Positions 36,377-44,511 of a stretch of 64,000 nucleotides of DNA are shown here, one piece after another. Source of the stretch: JACCXM01 sp041390745 (GTDB lineage: Bacteria > Chloroflexota > Chloroflexia > Thermomicrobiales > UBA6265). Positions within the stretch are counted from its first letter, which is position 1. Every line of letters starts with the position of its first letter. The notes below the pieces were generated by a model. That model saw only the letters and a program-made list of their open reading frames with translations, did no database searches and was not told where the DNA came from. Location: positions 1 through 64,000 of the forward strand of contig JAWKPJ010000017.1 of the NCBI GenBank assembly GCA_041390745.1, given 5' to 3'. A program made the translations under genes and the position numbers.

Positions 36377-37750
36377 TGGGTATTGCAGCCAGTGTCGGTA
36401 TCCTGGCAGGCGTGGCCTTCGGAATCTGGGGCGCGGTTGCTTTCCTGGCTGGCCTGGTGGTTCTGGGAGCTTGTTTTCGTTTACGTCCGTCAGGCGCTGC
36501 ACTCGCGATAGTCGCGTTGCTGACGGTAGCCGGCGTGTGGCGGCACGCGGCGTTGGATGCGAATGACGTAGCCGACCCGGACTCGGTGCCTGACCTTGCA
36601 GCGCTGGTTGTCGTCTCGAATCCCGACCTCGGCGGCGAGTTTCAGCAGTTTGTCACCTCGCCTGAAAGACACTCCACAGGTCGGATTTGCGTCGTGGCGC
36701 GCTCGCTCCCGGCCGTCAGGCCTGGCGACCGGGTAGCCGTCGCAGGCCAGCCAGGCCGGGTGCAGGATGAACCGCTGCGCATTCAGCGGTTTCTCGCTTC
36801 GCGAGCGTGCACGGCGTCATTGTTCGCGGAATCTGTGCGCGTCACCGGTGCGCAAGCCGACATCTGGCGGGCATTCGGGATTATTCGCGCCGAGATGAGC
36901 GGGAGCTTGCGCCGTCTTGTGCCCGGAGACGCTGGAGCACTACTGGCAGGTCTTGTTGTTGGCGATGATTCCGCGCTCTCGCGTGGGCGAGAGGCTGCTT
37001 TCAGAAACTCCGGGACAACGCATCTGACAGCCGTCAGTGGGTCCAACCTGGCGCTGATCGCTGGCATGCTCGTCGCGCTGGGGCGGGCTTCTGTCGGGCA
37101 GCACCGGCTCGGTTGGCAGGTGGTCACGATCATTGGGGTCTGGGCGTTCGCCTTCGTTACCGGCGCCGAGGCTCCCGCTGTGCGAGCGGCAATCGTCGCG
37201 ACCGTCGCCTTGGTGGCCGTTCGCTTTGGCCGCGCGGCAGATTTCCCCACCTTGATCTTGCTGGCTGCGGGCGCGATGGCGTTGCTCGATCCCGGGCAGG
37301 TCAATAGCCTCGGGTTTCAGCTTTCGGTCGCGGCTTCGCTCGCACTGGCTCTGGCGATGCCGGCGTTTGCCGGGCGGGGAGTGCCGGCATGCTCACTGGC
37401 GTCATTGCGGCCACCACACTGGCGCAAATCGCGACGATTCCCCTGTTGCTGGCGGTGTTCGGGACCGTCACATCCCTCAGCATTCCTGCCAACGCCCTGG
37501 TAGCGCCACTGGCTGGCGTAGCCATGCCACTTGCCGGACTGGCTGGGTTGCTGGGGATGTGGAACCCGTTCCTTGGGCAACTTGCCGTCGTTCCCGCGTC
37601 GCTTGCTGCTGATCTCACGATTGCGATAGTCGAGCGGCTCGGTTCACCGGATTCGGCGATTGCGGTGGGGCGCCGCCGTTGCCGAGCTCGTTCGTCCTTG
37701 GCGGGACTTGCGCGATGCTCGTCTGGATACTGGCGACGCAGCGACGATGA
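36376..37750 (+). pseudogene. comEC: ComEC-family DNA uptake channel, two frameshifts, no nuclease domain
   Basis: ComEC forms the channel for single-stranded DNA entry. The first frame encodes an N-terminal OB-fold-like DUF4131 region and the competence domain (GDDSALSRGREAAFRNSG, then THLTAVSGSNLALIAGM) up to FAGRG near 37380. The next 300 bases continue the channel in another frame (MLTGVIAATTLAQIATIPLLL). A third frame gives the end (PSSFVLGGTCAMLVWILATQ) with a stop at 37750. Each break needs one extra base in a G run (near 37377-37380 and 37665-37670). Even when repaired (about 458 residues) it lacks the metallo-beta-lactamase-like nuclease domain often found at the C-terminus. The stop is 11 bp before a strong terminator. 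Confidence 0.85.
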
Positions 37751-37761
37751 ACGGGAAAACC

Positions 37762-37795
37762 AAACGGCCCGATCCTGTCCAGGATCGGGCCGTTT
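37762..37795. terminator. Bidirectional hairpin terminator between comEC and a convergent gene
   Basis: A perfect 15-bp stem (AAACGGCCCGATCCT, 4-nt loop GTCC) has A-rich and T-rich ends, so it can work in both directions. It lies 11 bp after the repaired comEC stop and 19 bp beyond the stop of the minus-strand gene. Confidence 0.85.
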
Positions 37796-37814
37796 GCCGG
37801 GGAGGCTGACGGGT

Positions 37815-38909
37815 TTAGCGCCGGCGACGCTGCCCCTTGTCCGTTGGGAAAACCCAGCGGACGCCCTTGGAGCTGACCTTGGCCACACGGAAGAAAAGCC
37901 AGCCCGCGAGGAAGTAGGTCATGAGATCGCCGATAAGCGGCACCTGGCCCAGTGAGTCGCGGGAAATGTTGTCCGGCATGCTCCAGTAACCGGCCCGTGA
38001 AAGTCCCCACAAGACCAGGATGATGGCAAACAGGACGCCGACGAATGCCTGGCGGCGGCGGCGCATCTGTGCGTAGTCATTTCCGCCGAAATAGTTGAGC
38101 TTTTCCATGCGAGACGGAGGCTTGGCCTCAACGTGGACCTTCTTCTGCGTCTCTGCGGTCGAGTCCGTGTCGGTTGCAACCACGACCTCGTTCACCGGGA
38201 TGCCGACGGCATCGGCGAAGTGCTGGCGCAGGATGTCGCGTTCGGCGGAAAGCCGGCCGATAACGCGATGGGCCGCGTTTAGTTGCTGGTTGGTGAGGCT
38301 CAGTTGCCGCACGAGCAGCAAGTTCTCTTCACTGGGCGCCGAGGTGTTCTTCCGGCGAGCCCTGTCTGCAGTGTTGGCGCGCCGGCGATGGGCCCGGCTG
38401 GCCCTGACCGGATCGGCAGCCTGCGCGGTTGCATCGACTGCTGCCGCCTTAACCTCGGCTTCAGGTTTCTGGTCAAGCTGATCAACGGCCTCGTCCGTTT
38501 CACCGGGGTCAGCTTCTGCGGCGTCGCGCGTGGCATTGCGGGCCTGCCGGTCGGCCCGCACGCTGGACTCCGGGTGCTGTCGGGTTTCGCGGGACATGCG
38601 GCGCATTTCCGCATCGATCAGTTTCTGGGTTGGCGCCACCTCGCGAGGCGGCGCCGCCGCTGCGGCGCTTGCTTCAACAGGACCTTCACTTGCTGGTGCT
38701 GGCGTCGCCTCGCTGTTCGGCTCCACCAGGCGAAGATTCTTCCGGCGCGCTCGCTTTTCGCGACGAGCCTCCTGCGCAGCGATCAACTCAGCGGCGGAGG
38801 GAACGCCCTGAAGCGGAGTTTCCTCTGATATTGGGGCGAGGTCTGCAGCGTGAGAAAGCTCACTTTCGCTGCGCAATAGTTCAGACAGCCTCGTTTCCTT
38901 TCGTCCCAA
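37815..38909 (-). CDS. Unknown protein with charged low-complexity N-terminus and two membrane helices
   Basis: I do not recognise this 364-residue protein. The first 190 residues are low-complexity and charged (Ala, Glu, Arg-rich). A predicted coiled coil follows (SLTNQQLNAAHRVIGRLSAE). The last 90 residues hold two membrane helices (AFVGVLFAIILVLWGLSRAG and LIGDLMTYFLAGWLFFRVA) and a basic C-terminus (KGQRRRR). It could be a membrane-anchored scaffold with a large cytoplasmic tail. The start is a TTG close behind AAGGGG, which is unusual spacing, so the true start may differ by some codons. A promoter is seen 25-50 bp upstream. Confidence 0.65.
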   Translation of the reverse strand: MGRKETRLSELLRSESELSHAADLAPISEETPLQGVPSAAELIAAQEARREKRARRKNLRLVEPNSEATPAPASEGPVEASAAAAAPPREVAPTQKLIDAEMRRMSRETRQHPESSVRADRQARNATRDAAEADPGETDEAVDQLDQKPEAEVKAAAVDATAQAADPVRASRAHRRRANTADRARRKNTSAPSEENLLLVRQLSLTNQQLNAAHRVIGRLSAERDILRQHFADAVGIPVNEVVVATDTDSTAETQKKVHVEAKPPSRMEKLNYFGGNDYAQMRRRRQAFVGVLFAIILVLWGLSRAGYWSMPDNISRDSLGQVPLIGDLMTYFLAGWLFFRVAKVSSKGVRWVFPTDKGQRRRR

Positions 38910-38931
38910 TCCCCTTAGTCAATTGTCACGC

Positions 38932-38960
38932 ATAGTAATGCATGATGCCCGGTTTGTCCA
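38932..38960 (-). promoter_or_regulatory. Putative sigma-70 promoter of the membrane-scaffold gene
   Basis: On the minus strand, TGGACA (38955-38960) and TACTAT (38932-38937) are 17 bp apart. They match the -35 and -10 consensus at five and four positions. Transcription would start about 15 bases before the TTG start codon. Confidence 0.5.
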
Positions 38961-39165
38961 GAGGCTTTGTGAGGATGTTCGCCACAGTGAGCAGCGTGGT
39001 GATTGCAATGACCGTGAAAATGTCAGATGTTTCGTAAGCATTATCCGAAGAAAGCCTATTCTGCGTTGAACCGACGACACGTGGGCAGGCCAGGCCTGAT
39101 CCGCGAGGGAGCACCGCAGTGCGTTGACGTGAGGTTGCGGCATCCTTATCATTCGTCCTTCGGGG

Positions 39166-39239
39166 GCCCCCATAGTCTAGTGGCCCAGGACGTCACCCTT
39201 TCAAGGTGAAGATCGCGGGTTCGAATCCCGCTGGGGGTA
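39166..39239 (+). tRNA. tRNA-Glu (TTC anticodon)
   Basis: The cloverleaf folds fully: acceptor GCCCCCA paired with TGGGGGT (one G-U), D arm GTC/GAC, anticodon stem TCACC/GGTGA with loop CTTTCAA (anticodon TTC at 39200-39202), and T arm GCGGG-TTCGAAT-CCCGC. The discriminator is A39239. The bases after it are CC then T, so the CCA end is not encoded. Confidence 0.95.
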
Positions 39240-39379
39240 CCTTTCTGACTGCAGCATGCGGCCGGGCCATTGACAGGGAATGGCAACGGTGGTAGCGTGC
39301 GATTCAACCGAAAGGGGACGCGGCGCGCCTCGGCGGGTCGCAGAGGGGCGGTCGCGAGCGACCTGTAAGGGGGTAACGG

Positions 39380-39670
39380 ATGGGACTCGTCAAGGACTTC
39401 TTTGGCGCTGATGAGAGCGTCACCGATGTCGCCAGCGCCGGTAACGGCGGTGTGGCGACCTCCAGTGCCAATGGCGGTGCGGTTGCCATCGGCGATGTCA
39501 ACAGCGGCGGCAATGCTGGCAACGCGATTGGCGTTGGCGACACGGTCGGGACTGTTGGTGTGGACGGCGGCACTGTGGCGAACGCGACGGATCTTTCCGT
39601 CTCGGCCAATGGTGGCACCTCTATCTCGGATGCGAGCGGCGGCAGCTACAACCTGGCCTTCGTCAGCTAG
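39380..39670 (+). CDS. Small GNGG-repeat protein, copy 1
   Basis: I do not recognise this 96-residue protein. It starts MGLVKDFFGADESV and then has repeated Gly/Asn/Ala-rich units (ASAGNGGVATSSANGGAV, DVNSGGNAGNAIGVGDT), ending GSYNLAFVS. It has no Cys, no signal peptide and no membrane helix. An AAGGGGG ribosome-binding site lies six bases before the ATG. The second copy follows 63 bp downstream and shares the repeat core and the last residues, so the two are a tandem duplication. The period of the Gly/Asn pairs suggests a small parallel beta-solenoid or filament-forming protein; this is inference. Confidence 0.75.
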   Translation: MGLVKDFFGADESVTDVASAGNGGVATSSANGGAVAIGDVNSGGNAGNAIGVGDTVGTVGVDGGTVANATDLSVSANGGTSISDASGGSYNLAFVS

Positions 39671-39733
39671 TCGGCTCGCACACACAACTTTGCGTCCCTT
39701 TGGGAAGGGTTAGGTTCGGGGAGGGTTTTCGAG

Positions 39734-39994
39734 ATGCAGTTCATCGATACCGCGAGCGCTGGTAACGGTGGTGTGGCCACGGCTGCTGGCAATGGTGGCG
39801 CAGTCTCCGCTGGCAATATCAACAGCGGCGGCAACGTCGGCAGCGCAATCGCTGTTGGCAACACCTATGGCCCGGATCCGGACGTGTACGGCGGCGACAG
39901 CATGAACGCCACGAGCCTTGGCGTTGCTGTTGATGGTGGCACCGGCATTGCTGACGCGACCGGCGGCGACCACAACCTCGCCTTCGTGAGCTAG
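39734..39994 (+). CDS. Small GNGG-repeat protein, copy 2
   Basis: This 86-residue paralogue of the upstream gene keeps the core (TASAGNGGVATAAGNGGAVS, NINSGGNVGSAIAVGNT) and the ending HNLAFVS, but has a shorter N-terminus (MQFID) and a variable acidic centre (YGPDPDVYGGDSM). A GGGAGGG ribosome-binding site precedes the ATG by eight bases. A strong terminator 20 bp after the stop closes the two-gene unit. The identical C-terminal NLAFVS in both copies suggests a functional tail, for example for assembly or export. Function unknown. Confidence 0.75.
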   Translation: MQFIDTASAGNGGVATAAGNGGAVSAGNINSGGNVGSAIAVGNTYGPDPDVYGGDSMNATSLGVAVDGGTGIADATGGDHNLAFVS

Positions 39995-40013
39995 TCTCGC
40001 CGCAAGGCAACTT

Positions 40014-40054
40014 TCAGGGGCAGGCGTGCATAGCGCCTGCCCCTGAGTGTTTTT
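40014..40054 (+). terminator. Intrinsic terminator after the GNGG gene pair
   Basis: A perfect 13-bp stem (TCAGGGGCAGGCG and complement, 7-nt loop) is followed by GTGTTTTT. It is the clearest Rho-independent terminator in the window. Confidence 0.9.
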
Positions 40055-40392
40055 GTGCAACTTGTTGATTCCTGGGCGCTTTCGGCTTCTGGCGTACGCG
40101 ATGCTCCTACCCCTCCCCAGGAGATCATGAGCCAATCCCCCCTTCATCTACCCTGACCGGGCAAATCTCTGTGGTCATCCTGCTGGATCGTCACCCATGG
40201 CAATCCTCCGAGCGTGGATGCCTTTAAGTCACCGAAACGGGTATAGTCAGCCGTACGTACATGAGCTGAGGGGCTTGTGTGCTCCAGACTGTGCCACACA
40301 GGACACGTGCACGCCGCCAGATTTTCGACGGGAGCCTCGCCTGGCGCCGCTGTGTCATGCCCCAGGTCTTCTCCCGAGGGAGGTACTCCACG
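40055..40392. other. Intergenic region before the calcium-repeat surface protein gene
   Basis: This 338-bp stretch contains a -10-like TATAGT at 40242-40247 on the + strand, with no good -35, and a GGGAGG at about 40377-40383 that serves the GTG start at 40393. The reading frame is open upstream of that GTG to about 40279, so the start could be earlier, for example an ATG near 40357, but those codons lack a ribosome-binding site. Otherwise nothing was recognised. Confidence 0.4.
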
Positions 40393-41877
40393 GTGACTGA
40401 CGTCCAGAATGAGCCAATCGAGCGCCTGCGGCGCAGTCCGTATCCTGGCCTCCTGCGGAGGCACGGGCTTGCCTTGACCTTGCTTGCCGGTGCAGCACTG
40501 GGTGCTGCGCCGCTGGTAGGCGCCTTCTATCAGGCGCCTGCCGATGCATCGCCAGAATCGGGAACGGCGCAAGTGGTTGCCCAGCGTGTCATGGACTTCG
40601 GCGAAGGAGAATTGCGTTGGCAGGTGACCGACCGCGTGGCGCAACTCCCTGGCAACGCGAAGCCTGTCGAGAGTGAGCAGGGTTTCGTCATTGTCCAGTC
40701 CGGCGTCTTGCTCATGGAGGACGCGGAGACAGGCAACCAGTACCGGTTGCCCGCTGGCGAAGCAGCAGCCACAGGCGCCCAGGCGGACCAGGATCGGGTT
40801 GCGCTTGGTTCGGATGTCGCCTCGTACCATGACGTGACGCTTGTGTCGTCTGAAGAAGCAGTCCCGGCCGACGAAACGGTTATCTACGCCAGTGAGCCTT
40901 TTGCCGGATCGGATGCCCGCCATGATGTTGACCTGCTGCAGGACACCCTGCCGGCCGGTGGGCAGTGGTCAGTTGCTGCCGGCAGCCTCCCGACCCTGGT
41001 GCTTGTTGATGCTGGCGCGGCTGATGTCGCCACTGAAAGTGGCGATGTCGTTTCGCTCGGCGCCGGTGAAGCCGCGTCGTTCAACGGTCAGGTGATCATC
41101 ACGGCAGGGGCAGAGGGCGCCGGTGTCTCGGTGGTCGCGATTGGCCCTGCGGTGCCGCTGCTCAGCCAGGCGGCGCAGACCGCGCCATCAACGCCAACTG
41201 GCGGCTCGTCGGCAGGGACACCCGTACCGAGCGTCATTGAGGTTGAGGGAGCCCAGACCGCAGCGACCGTTGCATCTCCCGAGGCTGATGCGGGGCAGGC
41301 CGGCAATGACGCTGACGGCGACGGGCTGAACGACCGCCGTGAAGCAGAGTTGGGGACAGACCCGTCGCTCGCGGACACCGACGAGGATGGCCTGACAGAC
41401 GGCGCAGAGGTCCGGGACCACCGCACGAACCCGTTGGCAGCCGACAGTGACGCGGACGGCGTGCTGGATGGCGACGAGGTGGCGCTGGGCACTGATCCCA
41501 ATGACCCGAACAACGGCGTAGTGGCCGGCGACGCTGCGGCCGTGACGGAAGATGCGGCGGGATCCGAGGAGGTTGCGGCGCCTGCAGAGGAAGCTGCGGC
41601 TCCAGTCGAAGAGGCGCCGGTTGAAGAAGCGCCTGTCGTCGAAGATGTTCCGGTCGCTGCGACGCCTGGCGATACGGACGGAGATGGCCTCGAGGACGCC
41701 ATCGAGTTTGAGTTGGGCACTGATCCCTACACGGTGGATACGGACCAGGATGGCCTCACTGACGGTGACGAGTACTACATCTTCGCTACCGGCACACTGA
41801 ATCCGGATACGGACGGCGACGGGATCCTGGACGGGGACGAGATCGCCCAGGGCACTGATCCGAACATCTTCAACTAG
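40393..41877 (+). CDS. Membrane-anchored surface protein with thrombospondin type 3-like calcium repeats
   Basis: This protein of about 494 residues has one membrane segment near the N-terminus (LALTLLAGAALGAAPLVGAF), which may be a signal anchor. A beta-rich domain (about 60-250) resembling a cupin or sheet domain follows. Then come two blocks of Asp-rich calcium-binding repeats: DADGDGLNDRREAELGTDPS and further DxDxDGxxD units, separated by an acidic Pro/Glu/Ala linker (about 395-430), and a second block ending GTDPNIFN. Such repeats bind calcium and stiffen extracellular proteins. Function beyond that is unknown. The gene stands alone. Confidence 0.78.
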   Translation: MTDVQNEPIERLRRSPYPGLLRRHGLALTLLAGAALGAAPLVGAFYQAPADASPESGTAQVVAQRVMDFGEGELRWQVTDRVAQLPGNAKPVESEQGFVIVQSGVLLMEDAETGNQYRLPAGEAAATGAQADQDRVALGSDVASYHDVTLVSSEEAVPADETVIYASEPFAGSDARHDVDLLQDTLPAGGQWSVAAGSLPTLVLVDAGAADVATESGDVVSLGAGEAASFNGQVIITAGAEGAGVSVVAIGPAVPLLSQAAQTAPSTPTGGSSAGTPVPSVIEVEGAQTAATVASPEADAGQAGNDADGDGLNDRREAELGTDPSLADTDEDGLTDGAEVRDHRTNPLAADSDADGVLDGDEVALGTDPNDPNNGVVAGDAAAVTEDAAGSEEVAAPAEEAAAPVEEAPVEEAPVVEDVPVAATPGDTDGDGLEDAIEFELGTDPYTVDTDQDGLTDGDEYYIFATGTLNPDTDGDGILDGDEIAQGTDPNIFN

Positions 41878-41916
41878 GGACGCGGGCGGGATCTGGCGCG
41901 GTGCGGTGGCTCCGCG

Positions 41917-42168
41917 TCAGATCACAAGCCAGGCGGCAACCAGGCCGACGGCGAGCAGGAAAAGCAGGGGCGAGGCGGCGCCCATTCCCCAGATTGCCCA
42001 GGCGATGACGGCGCCGAGCAGGAGCGCGGCAAGTACGACAAAGTACCACTGGATCAGATGGTTGGCGAAGTCAGCGCTCGGAGCGGTGGAGCGCTGCGGA
42101 ACATGGCTTGCCGCTTGATCCCCGGACAGAATCTGCTTCGTTGCGCGACCCGGAGATCGGCGGCTCAT
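41917..42168 (-). CDS. Small two-helix membrane protein
   Basis: This 83-residue protein has a polar N-terminal half and two membrane helices (about 38-58 and 62-83). No family is recognised. Its start overlaps the stop of the upstream small membrane gene (ATGA), so they are coupled. Confidence 0.55.
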   Translation of the reverse strand: MSRRSPGRATKQILSGDQAASHVPQRSTAPSADFANHLIQWYFVVLAALLLGAVIAWAIWGMGAASPLLFLLAVGLVAAWLVI

Positions 42169-42386
42169 GTGACACTCCGCCCGGGTTCACGCCGCCGCTC
42201 CTGGATTCCTGGACGGTGAAGCGATGTCCGCCACACCCGGAGCACAATTAGTTTGACCACGCCGGACCAGACGAGCATGGCGCCCAGGATAGTGGCGATC
42301 GGATCTAGCAGTCCAAATGAGCGGGCAATGATGCAGGCAATGCCTGTTGCCACCATGACTGCGGAACTGATCCAGAGGTAGCGCAT
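42165..42386 (-). CDS. Small membrane protein
   Basis: This 73-residue protein (ATG at 42386, with GAGG about eight bases upstream) has two hydrophobic segments (YLWISSAVMVATGIACIIA and ATILGAMLVWSGVVKLIVL) and a basic C-terminal tail. A GTG at 42449 in the same frame would add 21 residues but has no ribosome-binding site. It forms a two-gene unit with the next small membrane protein. Function unknown. Confidence 0.55.
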   Translation of the reverse strand: MRYLWISSAVMVATGIACIIARSFGLLDPIATILGAMLVWSGVVKLIVLRVWRTSLHRPGIQERRREPGRSVT

Positions 42387-42537
42387 TGGGAAGATCCTCA
42401 CCGAGTGGCGGGCCGAATCTGCCCATCCTACCGTGATCGACCGTAGCACGGCAATTGTCGATCAGTGCATCATTAGGTTGCGGCAGCCCCACGTCGGAGG
42501 TCGGGACGACCTGCGACTTCATCAAGGAGAGTGACAC

Positions 42538-42732
42538 ATGCTCAAGAATCCCATGGCACGCGAAGTGCTGAAACAGGCGGCGACTCAGGTGAACCAGGGT
42601 GTAAAAGAAGGAGCGCGCCAGTTTGTGGAACGCGAGGTCAACCCACTGCGAGAGCGGGTTGACGAGCTCGAGATGAAGGTCTCACGCCTGGAGCGGCAGG
42701 TCGCCGAACTTCTGCGTGACCGGGCGCGCTAG
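42538..42732 (+). CDS. Small coiled-coil protein
   Basis: This 64-residue protein is predicted to be helical throughout, with a C-terminal coiled coil (LRERVDELEMKVSRLERQVA). AAGGAG lies about nine bases before the ATG. No family is recognised. It may form oligomers or serve as an adaptor. Confidence 0.6.
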   Translation: MLKNPMAREVLKQAATQVNQGVKEGARQFVEREVNPLRERVDELEMKVSRLERQVAELLRDRAR

Positions 42733-42736
42733 AACC

Positions 42737-43867
42737 TCACGCGGGTTGCAGGGCGTCAAGGGCAGCACGCACATCATCAACCAGGTCAGTGGGCGCCTCC
42801 AGCCCGGCTGAGATGCGAATGAGGTCGCTGTTTGCCCACGGCCAGGCGAGGGATCCCGTATCGCCTAGGCTGACAGCGATCGTGAAGAGCTGCAACCGAT
42901 TGAGAAACTGCTCCTGATCCTCCGGTCGGCGTAGCCGAAAGGAAACCATACCTCCGAAGCCGTTGGCGCCGAATTGACGGGCAGCCACGTCGTGGCGCGG
43001 GTGACACGCGAGGCCGGGATAGTTAACTTCAGCGACGGCCGGGTGGGAGACCAGAAACTCGGCGAGGGCCTGGGCGTTTTCGCTGTGGCGGGCCATGCGC
43101 AGGGCGAGCGTGTGGCTCCCGGCCAGCAAGAGCCAGGCGGAGAACGGCGGCATGGCCGTTCCCAGGATCTGCATCTGGTTGACAACCTGGTGAATGATGT
43201 CTCGCGGCCCTGAAACGACACCACCCTGTACCTGCCCGTTGCCCGAGAGGTACTTGGTGGCGCTGTGGATGACGACGGTCGCGCCGTGCTCGAGTGGCCT
43301 CAACAGTGCCGGAGAGAGAAACGTATTGTCCACAATGAGTGGCAGGCCATGCTCCCGGGCAACGCCAGCGACCATCGCGATATCTGTAACGCGCAGGAGT
43401 GGGTTCGAGACGGGTTCGGCGTAGATGGCCCGTGTATGCGGCGTTATGGCTGCGGCGATTGCAGCTGCATCGTTGATATCGACAAAGGTCGCGGAAGCCC
43501 CAAAGCGGGGCAACTCATCTCGCAGCAGCTCGCGAGTCAGGTCGTAGACGTGATCGGAGGCGACAATGTGCCCGCCATTCCCCACCACGGCCAAAATGGC
43601 GCCGGAGATCGCCGCCATGCCGGAATTGAGAGCAACGGTTGCGTCAGCACCCTCCAGATTGGCAATCTTGGCTTCCAGGCAGCGCACCGTCGGGTTGCCG
43701 CGTGGGGAGTAGGAGAAGTGCGGTCGTTCGCCAGAGCGCATGGCCTCGACCTGGCCAAATGTCTCGAATGCGTATGTAACGTTCTGGTAGATCGGAACGC
43801 CATGAGCCCCGGTGGTAGGATCAGGTGCTTCGCCGGCATGTACACACCGGGTATCGAACATCTGCAT
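42737..43867 (-). CDS. Trans-sulfuration-family PLP enzyme (cystathionine/methionine gamma-lyase or O-acetylhomoserine sulfhydrylase type)
   Basis: This 376-residue fold-type-I PLP enzyme belongs to the Cys/Met metabolism family. The PLP lysine is in IHSATKYLSGNGQVQGGVV. Other family motifs are YSPRGNPTVRCLEAKIANLE, NSGMAAISGAILAVV and LPLIVDNTFLSP. The length and motifs fit cystathionine gamma-lyase/synthase or sulfhydrylase, but the exact reaction cannot be told. It ends four bases after the small coiled-coil gene's convergent stop. Confidence 0.85.
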   Translation of the reverse strand: MQMFDTRCVHAGEAPDPTTGAHGVPIYQNVTYAFETFGQVEAMRSGERPHFSYSPRGNPTVRCLEAKIANLEGADATVALNSGMAAISGAILAVVGNGGHIVASDHVYDLTRELLRDELPRFGASATFVDINDAAAIAAAITPHTRAIYAEPVSNPLLRVTDIAMVAGVAREHGLPLIVDNTFLSPALLRPLEHGATVVIHSATKYLSGNGQVQGGVVSGPRDIIHQVVNQMQILGTAMPPFSAWLLLAGSHTLALRMARHSENAQALAEFLVSHPAVAEVNYPGLACHPRHDVAARQFGANGFGGMVSFRLRRPEDQEQFLNRLQLFTIAVSLGDTGSLAWPWANSDLIRISAGLEAPTDLVDDVRAALDALQPA

Positions 43868-44052
43868 TCGCGGTGATCCTCACGTTGCAATCAAACACAC
43901 AGACCGGTAAGCCTAGCCCAAACCAGCGGTGTTCCTCGGCGACTCGGGGATCACCGGGCCAAGGTTCGTCGTTTCCTTGACAGAGCCCGATTGCGAGGCG
44001 GGGACCTCAGGGTCGGGAGACTGATGCGGGCGAGCACGAAGGAGAGTGTCTC

Positions 44053-44511
44053 TTGAGCGAGAAAGATGGTAGCTGGGACGAACTGGTAGACAAGTTGCGT
44101 GGCTCGGTCAATGATCTCAGGGGGGCGATGGGCAAGCCGGTGGAGAGCAACCCGGGCGAAGAGGCCGCAGCGCAACGGCTCCGGGCCGACTTGTCCCGGC
44201 TGGAGGAATCAGCATCGCGGCTGCGCGCCTCATTCGCCTCGTCCATCGATGAGCAGAAGTCGGGGCTCGGGAGCGAGGAACGCGTGAAAGCGGAAGAAAC
44301 CGCCGGCCAACTCAAGGACTCGCTGCAGGAACTCCTGGGCATGGCGCGTGGAGTGGTCACCGACATCAAGGCGGGCGCCGAGGCCACGTACTCGCAATCG
44401 GAACCCGAACTGAAGTCGGCCATCAAGTCTCTGGAGGAGGTGGCCGCTTCCACGGGCGCGTGGATCAAGGCCGTGATCGACCCCAAGCGCCAATCCCACG
44501 GGCGTGACTAG
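44053..44511 (+). CDS. Helical hypothetical protein
   Basis: I do not recognise this 152-residue protein. It is predicted almost entirely helical with charged, amphipathic segments (WDELVDKLRGSVNDLRGAMG, DLSRLEESASRLRASFASS) and no membrane segment, resembling apolipoprotein-like or late-embryogenesis-like proteins. The TTG start at 44053 has AAGGAG eight bases upstream. Its stop shares CTAG with the read-through end of the convergent sulfatase gene. Confidence 0.65.
   Translation: MSEKDGSWDELVDKLRGSVNDLRGAMGKPVESNPGEEAAAQRLRADLSRLEESASRLRASFASSIDEQKSGLGSEERVKAEETAGQLKDSLQELLGMARGVVTDIKAGAEATYSQSEPELKSAIKSLEEVAASTGAWIKAVIDPKRQSHGRD

Noticed and set aside
39166..40054. tRNA-Glu as an integration site for a mobile element carrying the GNGG genes
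   Set aside because: No integrase gene and no direct repeat of the tRNA 3' end were found in the window.
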